Source: Adiantum capillus-veneris
Taxonomy: Eukaryota > Streptophyta > Polypodiopsida > Polypodiales > Pteridaceae
Assembly: GCA_014529385.2 (NCBI GenBank)
Contig: CM043969.1
Coordinates: 25,809,946 to 25,873,945, forward strand
DNA: 64,000 bases
Reading direction: 5' to 3'
The translations under genes were made by a program, and so were the position numbers. Within the stretch, counting starts at the first letter, position 1. The number at the start of each line of letters is the position of its first letter. Under the pieces are notes generated by a model, which was not told where the DNA came from, searched no databases, and saw nothing but the letters and a program-made list of their open reading frames with translations. This document shows, piece after piece, positions 23,507-35,427 of this stretch.

Positions 23507-26347
23507 TCACAGATCGTCTAGACCGTTACAGTCCTTACCCATTTCTGTTAATGTTTTAGGCTGGAATCCGTCACTTGATTCATCTGTTGTATTTGGCACT
23601 ATGATAGGATCTCCTCTAGACTCATAGGCATTAGTGAGTCTTTCCTTTGTTTCTACTTGTTCCTCCAAAGTTGATTGGATAGGGGTTGGAGCTGGTGCCT
23701 CATGCCAATTGGCAGGTTTACCCAGCGCGTCCTCCATCAATGATTGAGATGTTTCAATCATCCTTTTACACATTTCCAACCTCTGTTTTTCTATTTCCTC
23801 ATATGGATAAGTCATCCACCTTTATTCCTGGGTTTTGTTCTTTTTGAGTCTGGCTTCATAAGCTTTTAGAAGCACATCCAACTGCTCATTTACCTTGTCT
23901 ACCAGTACAGATCCTCCTGATCCTGCACTTTTGGGCTCTGCTAATCCCTTGGGTGCTATGGTTGCCGTGGTGTATGAGCTTAAGCTAGCTAGATCCTCTA
24001 ACCGCTCTAATCTATCCTTTGTATGTTTCAACTCCTCGGATAGAGCTGTTTGCTCTCGTTCTTTCCTAGCTTTCATACGCGCTTTTCTAGCTTTCCAAGT
24101 GCTTCGCTGATTTTTCGTTTTTGAACTTTGGGCATCGATTTTTGTCTCTTCAACTATGGGTTCGTTCGTCATTCTTTGAGCTTGGGCTGGTGTTACCGCT
24201 GAATAGGTATGATTGTTTCATTTCCCGACCCTCCACTGGAAGGTACGGTTTGTAGCATGTTCAAGGTGGTTTTTGCTCCCTTGCTTGGGTTTTTAGGGCA
24301 ATCGGGAATCAAATGAGTAACTCCAAACTCGGTGCAATACGTGTTGACTCTAATGATTTCATCATGAGGACAGTCTCTTAGCCAGTGGTCTCCACCACAC
24401 TTGTAGCAGGGTCCCTTGGGTTGTTGAGGTGCTCCTTGAGCTCCTCTTTGTTGGTATGCATGTATCTGTCTGCCCATGCCTCCGTTGGCTATGAACAACA
24501 ATGTTCGTTCATCTAAGCTATATCTTCCTTCTCCTGTTGCCTGTGCAGCTGTTGGTGGTCTTGTACTTCCTATCATGCTCCATGGTTCTGGTGTCGAGGG
24601 TTCATCCGATGAATAATAGACAGGGTTTGACGCATATCCATTGGGATCTTCATAATATGCATGCATAGGCACCAAAGCCTTATCCTCTGATTCGGTTACG
24701 GTTGGTGTGTATCTTATACCGACTGGTCATAATCCTGGTAGGGATGGTTGTTTCCTCAGCACCGATTGTGGTCTTTCTACACCTACAGGTCCTGGTAGGT
24801 TGCCTGCTTGATACCTAGGCATCGGTGGAACTTGAGGAGAAGCTACCGGAGATTGAGGAGCGTAAGGTCTCTCTCTCACATATCCCTTGTTATAATAACA
24901 TTCCTCGGTCCCATGGTTTGTCCATTTTTGTTCAATATCACACCACTTGGGCTGTTCAGCATGGGGTTTGGCGTACAAGTTGATCTTTTTTAGCACTTCA
25001 TCTACAAGCTGCTCTTGGTTTACAGCTACTTCTCCTTTCGGTGCTGTCTTAGAAGACTTACTTACACTTTGTTGTGAAGATGAATCGTCGTCAAGGTCCT
25101 TGAACTCCCCCTCTTTGTAGACCGCACAATTGTCCACAAGGTAAAGAGCCTCTTTGGTCAATTCATTCAACGTCGTGCTCCTCTTTATATGTATGTCTTT
25201 CTAGAGATCCGCATTCCTTAGTCTTTGGATGAATATAAGCATAAGTCTGGACTAAGTTGGCAGTTCTTCCACAGGACATAACTTAACATATCTTTTTAGT
25301 CTTAGGGATGCCTTTCGTACAAATTCCCCATCTTTCTGTTTGAATTTATGGATTTGTGAGACGGTATTATGAGCTATCCCCCTTTGTGAGAATTCCTCTA
25401 TAAATTCGTCAAACACTTCCTCCATAGACTCAAAGTCTCTACGCTCTAAAGAATCAAACCAAGTGGCTGTGTCATCCTCTAGGGTTAGTCCAAACCCTGC
25501 AAATTGGGTACGGAAGTCTTCGGCTCTGATTACACGCACAAAGGCTGCTACATGATCTCTTGGGTCTCTGCTTCCTGTGTATTTCTTGTTTACCCATTTT
25601 TGCACTTGAGAAGGTCTAATTCTACAATGATCTACAACTCATCATTGGATCTCCACGTCCTAATCGATATACCTCCTCACGTCTTCTGTAGTAGGCTGGT
25701 TTCTCTCCCAGCGGTACTCCTAAGCCATAATTTCTAACAGTTCTCGCCAGAGATGGTTCATCTCTTCGAACTCATTCTAAGGGTGGCCCTCCAGGATCTG
25801 TTGATCCTTGAGTCTTTGGATTACTCTCTCCTTGATACCTTGAATTGAGTGGTGGTTCTTGCAAATCCCTGAGCCCTCGTGCGGCTTGATAACCATCTCG
25901 GCTTCGGTCCTGATCCAATCTTGCACTCTGTCGAAGCCATGCCTGCAATGATGGCTGGTTTGCTGGTCGGTTTTGGTTGTTGAATATCTGCGGTTGGGTG
26001 GAATGTGAGGTAGCGTCATACTCTTCAGAAAAGGGATTTGTTGACTTGCTTGGGGTGTAGGTGGCTCTTAGCACTTCCTCAGGGGCATATGCTGATGCTC
26101 CTGGACCTGTTGCCCTTTCTACCTCCTCTGGGAGAATACGTTGGTATTCTCGCCCGTATCTATCAACAAAAACTATATCCTTTCCCATAGCAGTTTCATA
26201 AGAGAATAAGTAAAGAACCTTGTCTTTGCTTAATTCGTTTACGTATGGTTCTTTGCTGCGAAAGTAAGCGATTATGCCTCACTCTCATGCTTGTAGATTC
26301 CCACGTTCTCATTATAAGTTGGAACCCTGGTTGTTTTCTTATCATAC
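23507..26347 (-). pseudogene. Gag of element B: capsid and nucleocapsid parts
   Basis: Broken frames 26188-25772, 25605-25252, 25170-24727, 24675-24193, 24172-23822 and 23815-23507. The capsid part reads YTGSRDPRDHVAAFVRVIRA and FGLTLEDDTATWFDSL, the usual Gag helices with a W-F pair. The nucleocapsid has two CX2CX3HX4C-type knuckles in A; here the first is intact (CYKCGGDHWLRDC) and the second has lost a Cys (YCTEFGVTHLIPDC). A basic KARKARMKARKEREQ stretch and a coiled coil follow. H separates this from the N-terminal part at 28390-28818. Confidence 0.8.
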
Positions 26348-28259
26348 TGATGAGGCGGAAGTGAAAAAAATAGACCCGGTGGCCTCTACACAAAGACTAT
26401 GCACAATGGCCTCATCATGGGGAATACAAAATAGGGGCACCACCTAGCAAGATATGCGGCTAGGACGCATACATATACACAATGAAGCATGCATGGAAAA
26501 CAATTTCAAGATCCACACCCAAATGTGGAATGGGGTGGTCGGAGAATAAGGTGAGAGGAGTGGTGAGTGAGTGAGAATGGGCTCGTTACGTGTGCATGTA
26601 GTAAGGAAGATAACGAGGTCAGGGATACATGCAAGTATGCTCACTTCTCATACAAAAGGTGGCGAATCCGCACACCTTAAGATGGAAGTAGCAAGATGAT
26701 AGGAATATGAGAGGGAGAGAGAGTGTGTGTGTGTGGTGGCGAATCCGCACACCTTAACATAAGCCGAAAAAAAATTGCAAGGAACAAGAATATACCATAC
26801 TCACAATGAGATGTATCCAAAGCGACACAAAGTATGGCACCAAGATGGAGTGTGTTGATTGCTTGCAAAAGATGACTACAATAGGTAGTGTATGGCAGGA
26901 AAATGAGAAGGGAACAAGATCGTAGGAGGCATAATGGAGAGATGGGAGTTGATGGCGAGGAATATCATGAGTGTGTCCACCCTTCTTCTTCTTGAAATTG
27001 TGCCTTCAACCCTTAATTACAAGTGGTGTGGAGGTGTGGTGCTCATTTTTTGTGCATGGTGATGGTGATGATGATGGTGTTGTGATTATGTGATTAGGGT
27101 TCATGCTACAAGCATGTAGCACAAGAGTGTGTATGGATAGGTGTGTGTGTGTTCTCTCCCCCTAGTGAGCTCTCATGGCCTCCTTATATAGGGAAGGAGG
27201 GAAGGATTTATCAATATTTCTATTTGAGGTGAGTGTCCCACTTTAGGAAAATGGGGCGCATGTGACTGTGGCTCCCATCTTGTCTCCTCATTATTTAAAA
27301 TACCAGAGTCAATAGAGAGAGAAAAAGAGAGAATGTGGGTAGGATGTAGAGGATAGGAAATATTTACAATAGTCTGGCTTTGGATAGACATAAGCTTATT
27401 AGGGAGAGAAGAGAGAGGTAAGAAAATTATAAGAGAGGTTGTCGAAGGTGGATATTTGTTGATGAGGATGGATCCTCCAAAAATGGTGATAGAATTACTC
27501 TAGAGTAGTCAAGACCTCATTAAAAGAGCCTTGTCTCTTGTAATCATGCTTGAAGACTTGTAGAACCATAGCCATTCTAGAAGGAAGAAAAGTGGGATGG
27601 CATGTGTCACCATTACACGAGAAAACTGGGGTCCACTACAAAAATCATATCTCCGTGTTCATAACTCCAAAAATTCTGAAAAAAATTGAGCTAAAAGTTG
27701 AGATCACGAGCTACATCTTTCATGTTGAACGCTCCTTCAGATTCGGGGTTCTTCTTTACTTAAAAAATTCAGCCAAATAATGTATTATTTGTGGCTGCAA
27801 AAGTCTTTTGGTGGTCCCCTTTGAGTGGACTTCTCTCTTGCCTTCAAGTGTAAGCTCCTTCATGTGTATGAAAACATGACCTAGAGTGTTGAAAAGATTG
27901 GCAATCATCTAGATGGAGGTATTATTGAAATTTGAAAGTGGGGTTGAGGTTTGAAAATGAAAACTAGTGAATAAAATATTTGGTAGAGTGGAATAATATA
28001 CATACATGAAAAAATATATTAGAAAATACTAGAATATATATATTAAATATTTTTTAAGGTCAAAAGAGAGATCAACAAAGAAAGCTTACTTATTATGCTA
28101 CATCGTGATTGATTAGCATAAGTATTATTTATTTAATAAAGGCTAAAACGTTTGTGAAAAAGGAAGAAAAAATCAAAAGTAACTTATATAATGGGAAATA
28201 TTTTGATAAAAGGGAAAAAATATATGGGGGGGTTCCCATGCATGGAAAAACTTTCCTCA
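26348..28259 (-). mobile_element. Element H: solo LTR related to the C family
   Basis: The uninterrupted sister sequence is at 61940-61955. H begins TGATGAGGCGG and ends CTTTCCTCA, with 4-bp ATAC on both sides (26344-26347, 28260-28263). Its start resembles the C LTR (GGCACCACCTAGC, GCGGCTAGGACGCA), as does its middle (TATA core 27184-27192 in the same context). It has no internal coding region, primer site or polypurine tract, so it is best read as a solo LTR left by recombination. AT-rich at the right end (27950-28240). GA/GT microsatellite at 26708-26735. Confidence 0.8.
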
Positions 28260-28263
28260 ATAC

Positions 28264-28818
28264 ATAAAAATAGCTCCGGGCCGATCAATGTTTGGTGGCA
28301 GTTCTTGAGCTTTTGAAACCATTTTCCCTTTTGCCACATTATCTCCATATCTATTGTAATCCTCAGGGTTACTAACTATCAGATAGTAGTTACCTTTTCA
28401 TCTCGGAATCTATCTCCATCACATAGACTCGAATTATCTCCAACCTCTGTGCTGGCCTCTCTTTGATACAAATGCACTTGCGTCCTCGATGGTCAGAATA
28501 GACTAGGGTTGCCCTCGAGTTTGTTCCTTCTAAGAAGATCACAGTGAGTTTGGAATCATTCAAAGAAGTTAGGGAGGTGCTTCCTTTTGGCATTGGTCCG
28601 TCATAGGTGAAACCTCTTGGCTGTTGACTACCCATCATGAAGAAATATTTTTCTGACGAAGTGTCAGTATCACTACCTTCCACAATAATCGGTGCTAGCA
28701 GATCTAGCCTTGCCTGAGTTACACTCTCCTCGGTGGACACTAAGCTACCTTGGTCACCTGCAACCTTCTGGTCTCTAACAATGTATCTTCTTGATCTTAA
28801 ATTCATCAAACTTATCAA
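28264..28818 (-). pseudogene. Gag N-terminus of element B
   Basis: ATG at 28818 opens ISLMNLRSRRYIVRDQ, matching the Gag start of A at 62500. The main frame ends at 28390 after EIIRVYVMEIDSEMKR because of a frameshift near 28430, then continues to the H insertion. This N-terminal domain (SDTDTSSEKYFFMMGSQQ; VIFLEGTNSRATLVYSDHRG) is not one I recognise from standard Gag families. Confidence 0.65.
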
Positions 28819-30627
28819 TGCAATTTATCACAAATCCAACCACTCACCTGGCAAAGGATCAGTCTCCGCACAACTTCTTGCTTTGTTGCTGAATATACCT
28901 GTACACAAGCGTTTAATTTTGGCAATTGAATCAAAGCATTTATCTGCTAGAGGTTATCTTAGTAATGATTGGTATAACTGGAGAGTTAATCTCAACCACT
29001 ACTATATTTTATACACTGCTGATGTTCTGGATTAGGTCTGCTAATCTGGAACTGTACTTCCCTCGGATGTTGGTCAATATACGTGAAAAAGTCTGAATTC
29101 AGTCTTTGCTCCGTCAAATGGACAAACAAGGTCCAAATTCACTTCTGAAAGAAGTTCTGGAACCCTTAAGCCAAATGGAATCTCACTGTCTAAGCCCAAT
29201 CAAATTTTCTCTTCAGTAGGCACCAGTAGACATCCTATGCGTAGGATGTCTCTTGCTTTGTTTTTCCTGGATTTTTGCACTATGGATTCCCCTTGATGTG
29301 CAGAGTGTACAGCTGTTTTTACTTTTTGATTTGGACACCTATAAGTTGGTCAAAGAGTCAAAAATCTGTTCCGACAACCTATTTTGCTGATCTTGATCAG
29401 TGTAACCAACTCCAATTTGGACCAAAATCGACTACGGGGCTTGCCTCAGGCTATACAACACCTTGCTATGCCCACTGTCAGTATCTGGCTTCAATTTCTT
29501 GCTTTAGACATCCTACACGTAGGTTGTCTTTTTCCTCAGAATGGCTTCAAATTCAAAACACAGGCTCCCCTTGAGTTGCTGATCACTTTGGTATGCTCAA
29601 AATTTCGTTTGGAGTGCAAAATCACACAGAAGAGATCCTACACGTAGGATGTCCTTTTGGCCTGTTTGACCCCAGACTTGACCCACAGCTTCTCCTTGAT
29701 GTCAGCAACCCAGTGGTATGCTTAGATTTTGGTTTGGATTTCAAAAGTCCCCAATTTTAGCTGTTCTTGCCTTTTTCAATCAAAAGTGCTAAAGTCTGTT
29801 TTGAACCCAATTTCCTCACCCAAATGATATGAAACCCCTCTCAATCACTCAATATATCATGCAAGTCACGCTCATGCAGCCATCATATGGTTTTGGTCTT
29901 AAAATAATGCTTTGGTATTATTTGGGTAGGATGTCTGGCAATTTTAGTCTACCTGGCCTTATCCTATCAAGATATGGTCAAATTTCCACTTTCCAGTTGA
30001 AAATAGGGTAAACCCCACCTTCTGAACACACGGGTCAACTCAAAATCCCAAAATTCCCACCAGATTAGACTGTAGACATCCTACGTGTAGGATGTCTCCT
30101 AGCTTGAAATTAATTTTTTTCTTGACAGAAATGCTCCTGATGCTCTGTAGCTCTATCAAAAACACTCACAGTAACTTTTGGACTTCACTTAGGCTTTCAA
30201 ACACACTTTTGCATCTTTTTGCTTCTTTTACAAACTTGTGATGACTTTACCAAGTAGGTGTACATGCATGAAGTGCTCTAGATCCTGAATCATGATGTCC
30301 TACTTACTCTACTCCTACTCATCATGTGAAATGGTGATAATGGTGTTTTGGTTGCTTTCTGGCCTCTCCGAACTCTCAAGCTCTCCTCTCACCACTTCTA
30401 CCACTCCAACTCCTACTCAAGAACACAACTAATACCTAAATCTATCTTAGTCTACCTAAATCTACCTAAGTCGAAGGATCTAGGCTAGACACACGCTCCC
30501 TAGACTCCCTCTAAGACCTAGAGAGTCCTCCACCCTTTGATCCTATCTAAATGTAAAATGAGACTCTTGGAAAGCCAAAAATGCCTATCCTCAAGGATTA
30601 GTCTCGATCACCTACCTAAGGTTTTCG
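28819..30627. repeat. 5' leader of element B with palindromes
   Basis: Between the primer site and gag lie palindrome copies at 29228-29251 (centre TGCG), 29506-29529 (CACG, one arm change), 29631-29654 (CACG, two arm changes) and 30074-30097 (CGTG), plus a half-site TAGGATGTCT at 29927-29936. Read in transcript order the starts are 443, 125 and 278 bp apart, matching A (441, 126, 276). I see no coding frame worth calling. This copy has lost more CpGs than its relatives. Confidence 0.85.
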
Positions 30628-30645
30628 TCCCTGGTAGAGGCGCTA
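30628..30645 (-). other. Primer binding site of element B (decayed tRNA-Asp type)
   Basis: Minus strand, one base inside the LTR: AGCGCCTCTACCAGGGAC. It aligns with GGCGCCGCTGCCGGGGAC beside the D LTR (35411-), which is the common plant tRNA-Asp primer site, with a few mismatches. Confidence 0.6.
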
Positions 30646-30646
30646 A

Positions 30647-31582
30647 TGTTGGACGGATACGCCGCGACGGATGTCAACTCAGTGAGAACTCACCTAACAT
30701 ATAATGTCAGCTAAGGACGAAGCTCGACCCGCAGGCGCGTGGAAGCAAGCATAAGGTGTCAACCTACACTTGACCGACTCCTAACTAATTCCCACAGAGG
30801 TCTCTACCAATTGTCTAAGTCATAGTCTTGAAGAGTGCATAAGAGGAAACTTCTTACAATGCTCTCTAGAGCCGCGAACACCCATCAAACAATCTCGAAA
30901 CACCATAGAACTTTAAGGAGACCCTACTAATACCAATAGGTCACTCTCCCTAAGGTCTATGAACCAAAACCCAAACCCAAAACACCCGGTGCAAAATCAC
31001 GTAGGATGTCTGGCCGAAATTTGCAGGTCTTTGTTTCCGAAATCTAAATTGCCTAATGTGTAGCTCTACTCAATGTGAACACATGGATATGCTTCAATGC
31101 AAAATTGGACAACGTATGCTCACCGAATCACGAGATGAAGCTCGTAGAAGGAGCTCGCAAAACCGGACCGTACGTGCGCAATGTAGGCATCGACGCGTAG
31201 CTCTCATCGGGGGCAACATGCTGCACTTCTCCGCACTCGATTTCGACCACCGGTGCACACGTAGCGTCAAGATGAAGCTCACACTCTTTCTCGTATACAG
31301 TACGCTCACTCACAGACTTCAAAACTTCTCTTTAAAAATGACAAAAGGTTTTTCATTAAGGTCAAAAAGTGGTATATATACCTTACAATTCTCAAACCCT
31401 AAAGTTCCAAAATCAACCATCTACTCAATCTAACTATCAAAACTGGGATACAATCTAGAAACTTCTGTTATTCCCAATATTTACAAGGTGAAAAATCAGG
31501 TTTCCTCAATAAATGAATAATTACAAAAAAATGATAATATTCCGAGTAGTTAGTTTTCGTGGGATGTGTCCAGCTTCTAACG
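30647..31582 (-). repeat. 5' LTR of element B
   Basis: 936 bp, TGTTGGACGG to TTCTAACG (the usual terminal A is G here). TATA core GGTATATATACC at 31371-31382. Palindrome half-site CACGTAGGATGTCT near 30999. Followed by the duplicated TTCTT at 31583-31587. Confidence 0.9.
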
Positions 31583-31587
31583 TTCTT
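31583..31587. repeat. Target site duplication of element B (right)
   Basis: TTCTT, matching 389-393; element D sequence follows directly (GGATTAGAGC). Confidence 0.85.
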
Positions 31588-32496
31588 GGATTAGAGCAAT
31601 GTGTTTTACAAGGGGTTCAACGCCTAAATGTGTTTGGCGATGCCATGCTCTTAATAAAGCAGATAAATGGCACTTGGGTTTGTAAAAATTAGGATTTTCT
31701 TGAGCAATTGCCCCAAGTTAAGGATCTTTTAAGAAAGTTTGAAGCAGTGCAGCTATTTCATGTTCCCAAGGCAGAAAATGAAGAAGCTGATGCTCTAGCC
31801 AAGGAAAGAATACAAGATGTTCCCATAGGACCAATCAAACTGAAGCTGCCCCTCTTTTAGGGTAGCGATTCTATGCTTGATAGCATCAGATTCTTAGATA
31901 CAAGAGCATTTCCTACAGGGTATACCAAGGGCCAGAAACAATGGCTTGTCCGAAGGGCAACAAGATAACACCTTATAAACAACACCTTGTACTGCAAGGG
32001 CAAAGACTAGATTCTCAAGAAAGTGCGAATCTCCAGTGTAATCACGGAGGTAATCTCAAGTTGCCATGATGGTGTTTGTAGCGGCCACTTTGCTCTAGAT
32101 ATTACTAGCAGGAAGATTCTACAGGCAAGATTTTCTTGGTCTAGTCTGAACAGGGACGTGCATCATTGGTGTAAAACATGCAAAGCTTGTCAAGTATCTA
32201 GTGATCAACCGCTAACCTATGAGACACAGACTCCTATCATCTCATATGGCCCATTTGAGAAGTGGGGAATAGATGCAATTGGTCCTTTACCAAAGGCCCA
32301 ATTGGGTAAACTATACATTCTAGTTGGTCTAGACTACATGACCCAATGGGCGAAAGCAGCAACCACCACATGCATTACAGCCCAAGAAGTGGTGAAGCTC
32401 ATATTTGAGCACATCTGTTGCAGCTTTGGTACACCAAAGAAGTTGATTCAAGCACAAAAAAGTCAGGAATTCATTTGGATTCAAAAACAACCATAG
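31588..32496 (+). pseudogene. Element D pol, right part: rest of archaeal-type RNase H and integrase
   Basis: GLEQCVLQG ... VFGDAMLLIKQINGTW ... VPKAENEEADALAKE completes the second RNase H; a TAG stop lies within it (~31688) and another at ~31858. The integrase frame (32023-32496) shows the zinc module (DGVCSGHFA ... CKTCKACQ) and the first catalytic Asp in KWGIDAIGPLPKAQ, then LVGLDYMTQWAKA. Where the second Asp should stand (SDxGxEF) the copy reads QAQKSQEF and soon stops at 32496, so the core is truncated by internal deletion. Neighbours: the left part at 1-393 and the D LTR. Confidence 0.8.
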
Positions 32497-32769
32497 TATC
32501 AACTTTCAAAGACTAAATCCCGTCCCCAACCAAGCATACAAGGGCTGAAGCAAAGACCACTATTGACTCACATAACAAAAAGGTGGATCTCAAAGAAGTC
32601 TCTTCAAACACAAACGAAGCACGGGCAAGTATGGGTTCCCAAACGAGCGTCACCAACAAAACAGCCAATAATCGCAAAGAAATGGGTCCCAAAGAAGAAC
32701 AACAAAACTGTTGTCAGTGCATCGCCGCTTGAATTCTTACAATTTTTCCTACGATTACAATACAGTTAG
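32497..32769 (+). pseudogene. Element D short basic ORF with W-[IV]-P-K type motifs
   Basis: The 68-residue frame from 32563 reads KRWISKK, GQVWVPKR and AKKWVPKK at intervals of about 15-20 residues, with many Lys, Thr and Ser. The A element has IWIPKK and IWIPKQ in its ORF after integrase (52883-53350). Related W-V-P-K motifs occur in Gag-type linkers of other plant retroelements. Function unknown. Confidence 0.45.
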
Positions 32770-34471
32770 AAGAGAGCGAGTCGCTTCAATCAAGAAACGA
32801 TACAGGAGCTTCAAATACCATTACATTGCTTAGAATAGTTAGCCTCGCCAACAAATGCCAATAAGAAAATTTCTTATACCCACATCTTGCACAACATAAA
32901 TCTTTTCCATTCATTGACTGTGTATGCATAATAGGGCTACATTACAAGGTTTGCATAGGCAGAACTTTTAATTGCCCAAGCACAACACATACCCTTTGCG
33001 ATACCCTGTCGTAAAGGATGACTCCAAATAGGAAGGGAGGAGGCATTCTGAATGCGGACCTAACATTATGACTATTAGAGGGCAATGTTTTGTGAGATGC
33101 ATTGAATTTTTGCGTTTTATTGTGATAATTTTTTGACAAAATTTAGAGTATATGCCCTCATAGTGGTGTTACAAAGGAATATGGGGACAAAATCCATATA
33201 AGAGCCCCTAGGGACATGTGTATAGTGTACATAGCATTTAGATTTCTATTTTAATGATTTTTCTTTTGTTGAGTTGTTTTAAGATTTTCTTTGTTTATTA
33301 TTAAGAAAAAATAAAAAAAAATCCATAATCCACATGAAGAAAAGACTGACGAGAGGCCTGAGCACTACAAAGAGAAGAAGGTACAGGAAAACGATGAAAC
33401 TTCACAAAGTATGTCTCAGCAGTCACTACAACAGTCGAAGAACTTGTCACAAAGCAGTGTCAACATGCAACCGACAAGTCATAAAAGTCAGAGTCGAGTA
33501 GCTAAGCCACAAAATGAGTGAGGTGTTAGTCCCAAAGCTTCAAGTAATATTCTCTGTGGTCTAAGTGTCTTAGCTATTCTAGGTACTGCTCAAGCTGGAA
33601 GAGTTGAGCATATTTACGTTGTGTCGCTCATGATGGTATAGGTGAGCAAAAGAGTCGAAGTCTAAGTACTTAAGTCTGGTGAAGTGAAGGAGAAGGTCCA
33701 AAAGACACTCACGTACTGAGCACAGTGAGATACGAGTGGAGAAACTTCTACATCGACAACCCTTCTTGGAAAGGTGGAAGCTATTGAGACATCTTTTGAT
33801 GTCACATGTGCTACATTTATTCCTCAAAACACCCATCATCTCCTTCTTTCACATTGCATGCTTTTGGTGACAAATTTCTCATATGCATATAGAGTGTCCC
33901 ATAATTGGCACTTGCATCAGGCACTCTTTCCGTGTTTCACCCAAGCACTCACCTTTCATGAACATGTACTTCACGTTCAACTGCTCAGCTCCAATAAGAG
34001 CGTATACCAAAGGCATTTTTTTCCCACCGGGTTTTTTCCCTATGGTCATCCAAGTTTTAGACCCTAATCTAAAGACACCTATCACCATCCTCTTGTACAT
34101 ATTCCTTCTACATCAACAATAAGGAAATGCTACTCAAATCAATTGACAAATGAATTGGAGCACCAATTTCAGATCATAGCATACTTTTCCTCAATGGCGA
34201 GTGGAAGAATGGCCTACAATGACAAAGCTGCAGACAACACTGACAACATGATTGCACAGGAACAAAGAAGTCCCCAATGAAGAAGAGCAGACATAAAAGT
34301 AATCAGAGGATCTCAAAAGATGAATGGTTATGATGATAGATGTCCGCTCTAATGGATCATAGTTCTTGTTGTGGTTCGACAAAGTTACAAGCAGTGCAAC
34401 AGATGAAGCCAAAACGACAGCAAAGACCACATCGCCATCGACAATCAGGTCATGTCAGGGATGACATGAAC
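32770..34471 (+). other. 3' untranslated region of element D
   Basis: A 1.7-kb stretch with no frame I can support, ending at the polypurine tract. It holds an A/T-rich run at 33290-33320. Short frames on both strands (33579-34430) have no recognisable features. Confidence 0.55.
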
Positions 34472-34485
34472 GCGGAAGGGGGGAG
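34472..34485 (+). other. Polypurine tract of element D
   Basis: GCGGAAGGGGGGAG immediately precedes the LTR start TGTTGACCGC. It fixes D in plus orientation. Confidence 0.85.
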
Positions 34486-35408
34486 TGTTGACCGCTGGGT
34501 CAACAACACAACATAACTCAAGTTTAGTACCAGAGTCTTATCTTTTGCGAGTTATGAAATGCTGCATATTATGGCTTTCAGAAGCCGGGGTGCAATGGAA
34601 CTTCCAGATTGTAAATACAAAGCCATTTGACCCTTTCAACCCCATTTTTGGTTAAACCTAAGGGAGCCTTAGTATATAAGGTACCTAGGTCATTTTGTAA
34701 GAGGAGACTTTAATCATAATCAAAACTTTAGCGCTGCCGTCTACTGTGTGTGAGAGAGAAAGAGAGTGAACGTGAGCTTCATCCTCTCGCTACGCCCGGC
34801 TCGCTCAACACATTGGAGATCCGACTGCACCATTTCTGTAGGATCGAGGAGAGCTACGCAACAATGCCAAGAATTCCACGCGAGACCAAGCACACACGCC
34901 GACGCATCTACGAGCTATTTGTTGCCGTAAGTGTATCAAACGATGTCTGTTTTCTACGTGCTAGTAGTCTATAGAATCGTGGCGACATAAGCTACGCATA
35001 GGTACTCATAAATTTCAGTTTCGAGCACTTTCAAAATTCAGCTCTGTCATCCTACGCGTTTTCCGTAGACGGGTTTAGAGTGAAGGTTTTGAGTGTAGAA
35101 GCTTAGGGACAGGTGTATCCTAGTGAGGGGATGGTGTTCCTTAAGTTTCGTACGAATCTGGCATGATTAGGTGAGTTACCTTTCGTATGTGTGTATGTGG
35201 CTAGGTGGTGTAGTTGAGAGTAGTGAGGTTCTTGATTGTGGTTTAGTTGGCCTTCCTAAGTGTTGTATGTGTAGGATGGTCTCAGCCTGACAAGCTAAAG
35301 AGATTTCCTCCGTGTGCCTATCGTGTCATCTGTGTCCTCGATTGACATTATGTTGATCTAGGTAGTGTTTGCATGCACTTCATGGGTGTGTGAGTCGCTA
35401 CTCGAACA
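34486..35408 (+). repeat. LTR of element D / D'
   Basis: 923 bp from TGTTGACCGC to ACTCGAACA, with inverted TGTT/AACA ends. TATA core TATATAAG at 34673-34680. The polypurine tract on its left and the primer site on its right mean it serves as 3' LTR of D and 5' LTR of D'. A partial palindrome arm (CATCCTACGCG, followed by CCGTAG) lies at about 35047-35069. Confidence 0.85.
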
Positions 35409-35409
35409 T

Positions 35410-35427
35410 TGGCGCCGCTGCCGGGGA
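35410..35427 (+). other. Primer binding site of D' (tRNA-Asp type)
   Basis: TGGCGCCGCTGCCGGGGA starts one base after the LTR. It differs by one base from the common plant tRNA-Asp primer site. Confidence 0.85.

Larger units (their letters stand above)
394..31582 (-). mobile_element. Element B: complete but degenerate Ty3/gypsy retrotransposon with nested insertions
   Basis: The element is bounded by related LTRs (394-1378 and 30647-31582) and a 5-bp target duplication TTCTT at 389-393 and 31583-31587. It is transcribed on the minus strand: the polypurine tract lies beside the left LTR and the primer site beside the right LTR. Gag, protease, RT, RNase H, integrase, a second protease and ORF3 follow in order from right to left. 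Insertions F, C and H account for about 13.6 kb of the 31.2 kb. The frames carry many stops and frameshifts. Its sister A (from 45915) lacks these insertions and served to place the breakpoints. Confidence 0.9.

Noticed and set aside
26348-28259. H as a complete small non-autonomous element
   Set aside because: Its start, promoter area and length fit a single LTR of the C-related type and it has no internal primer site or polypurine tract.
33579-34430. Short frames on both strands in the D 3' region
   Set aside because: They overlap one another and show no domain, start context or similarity to the rest of the element.
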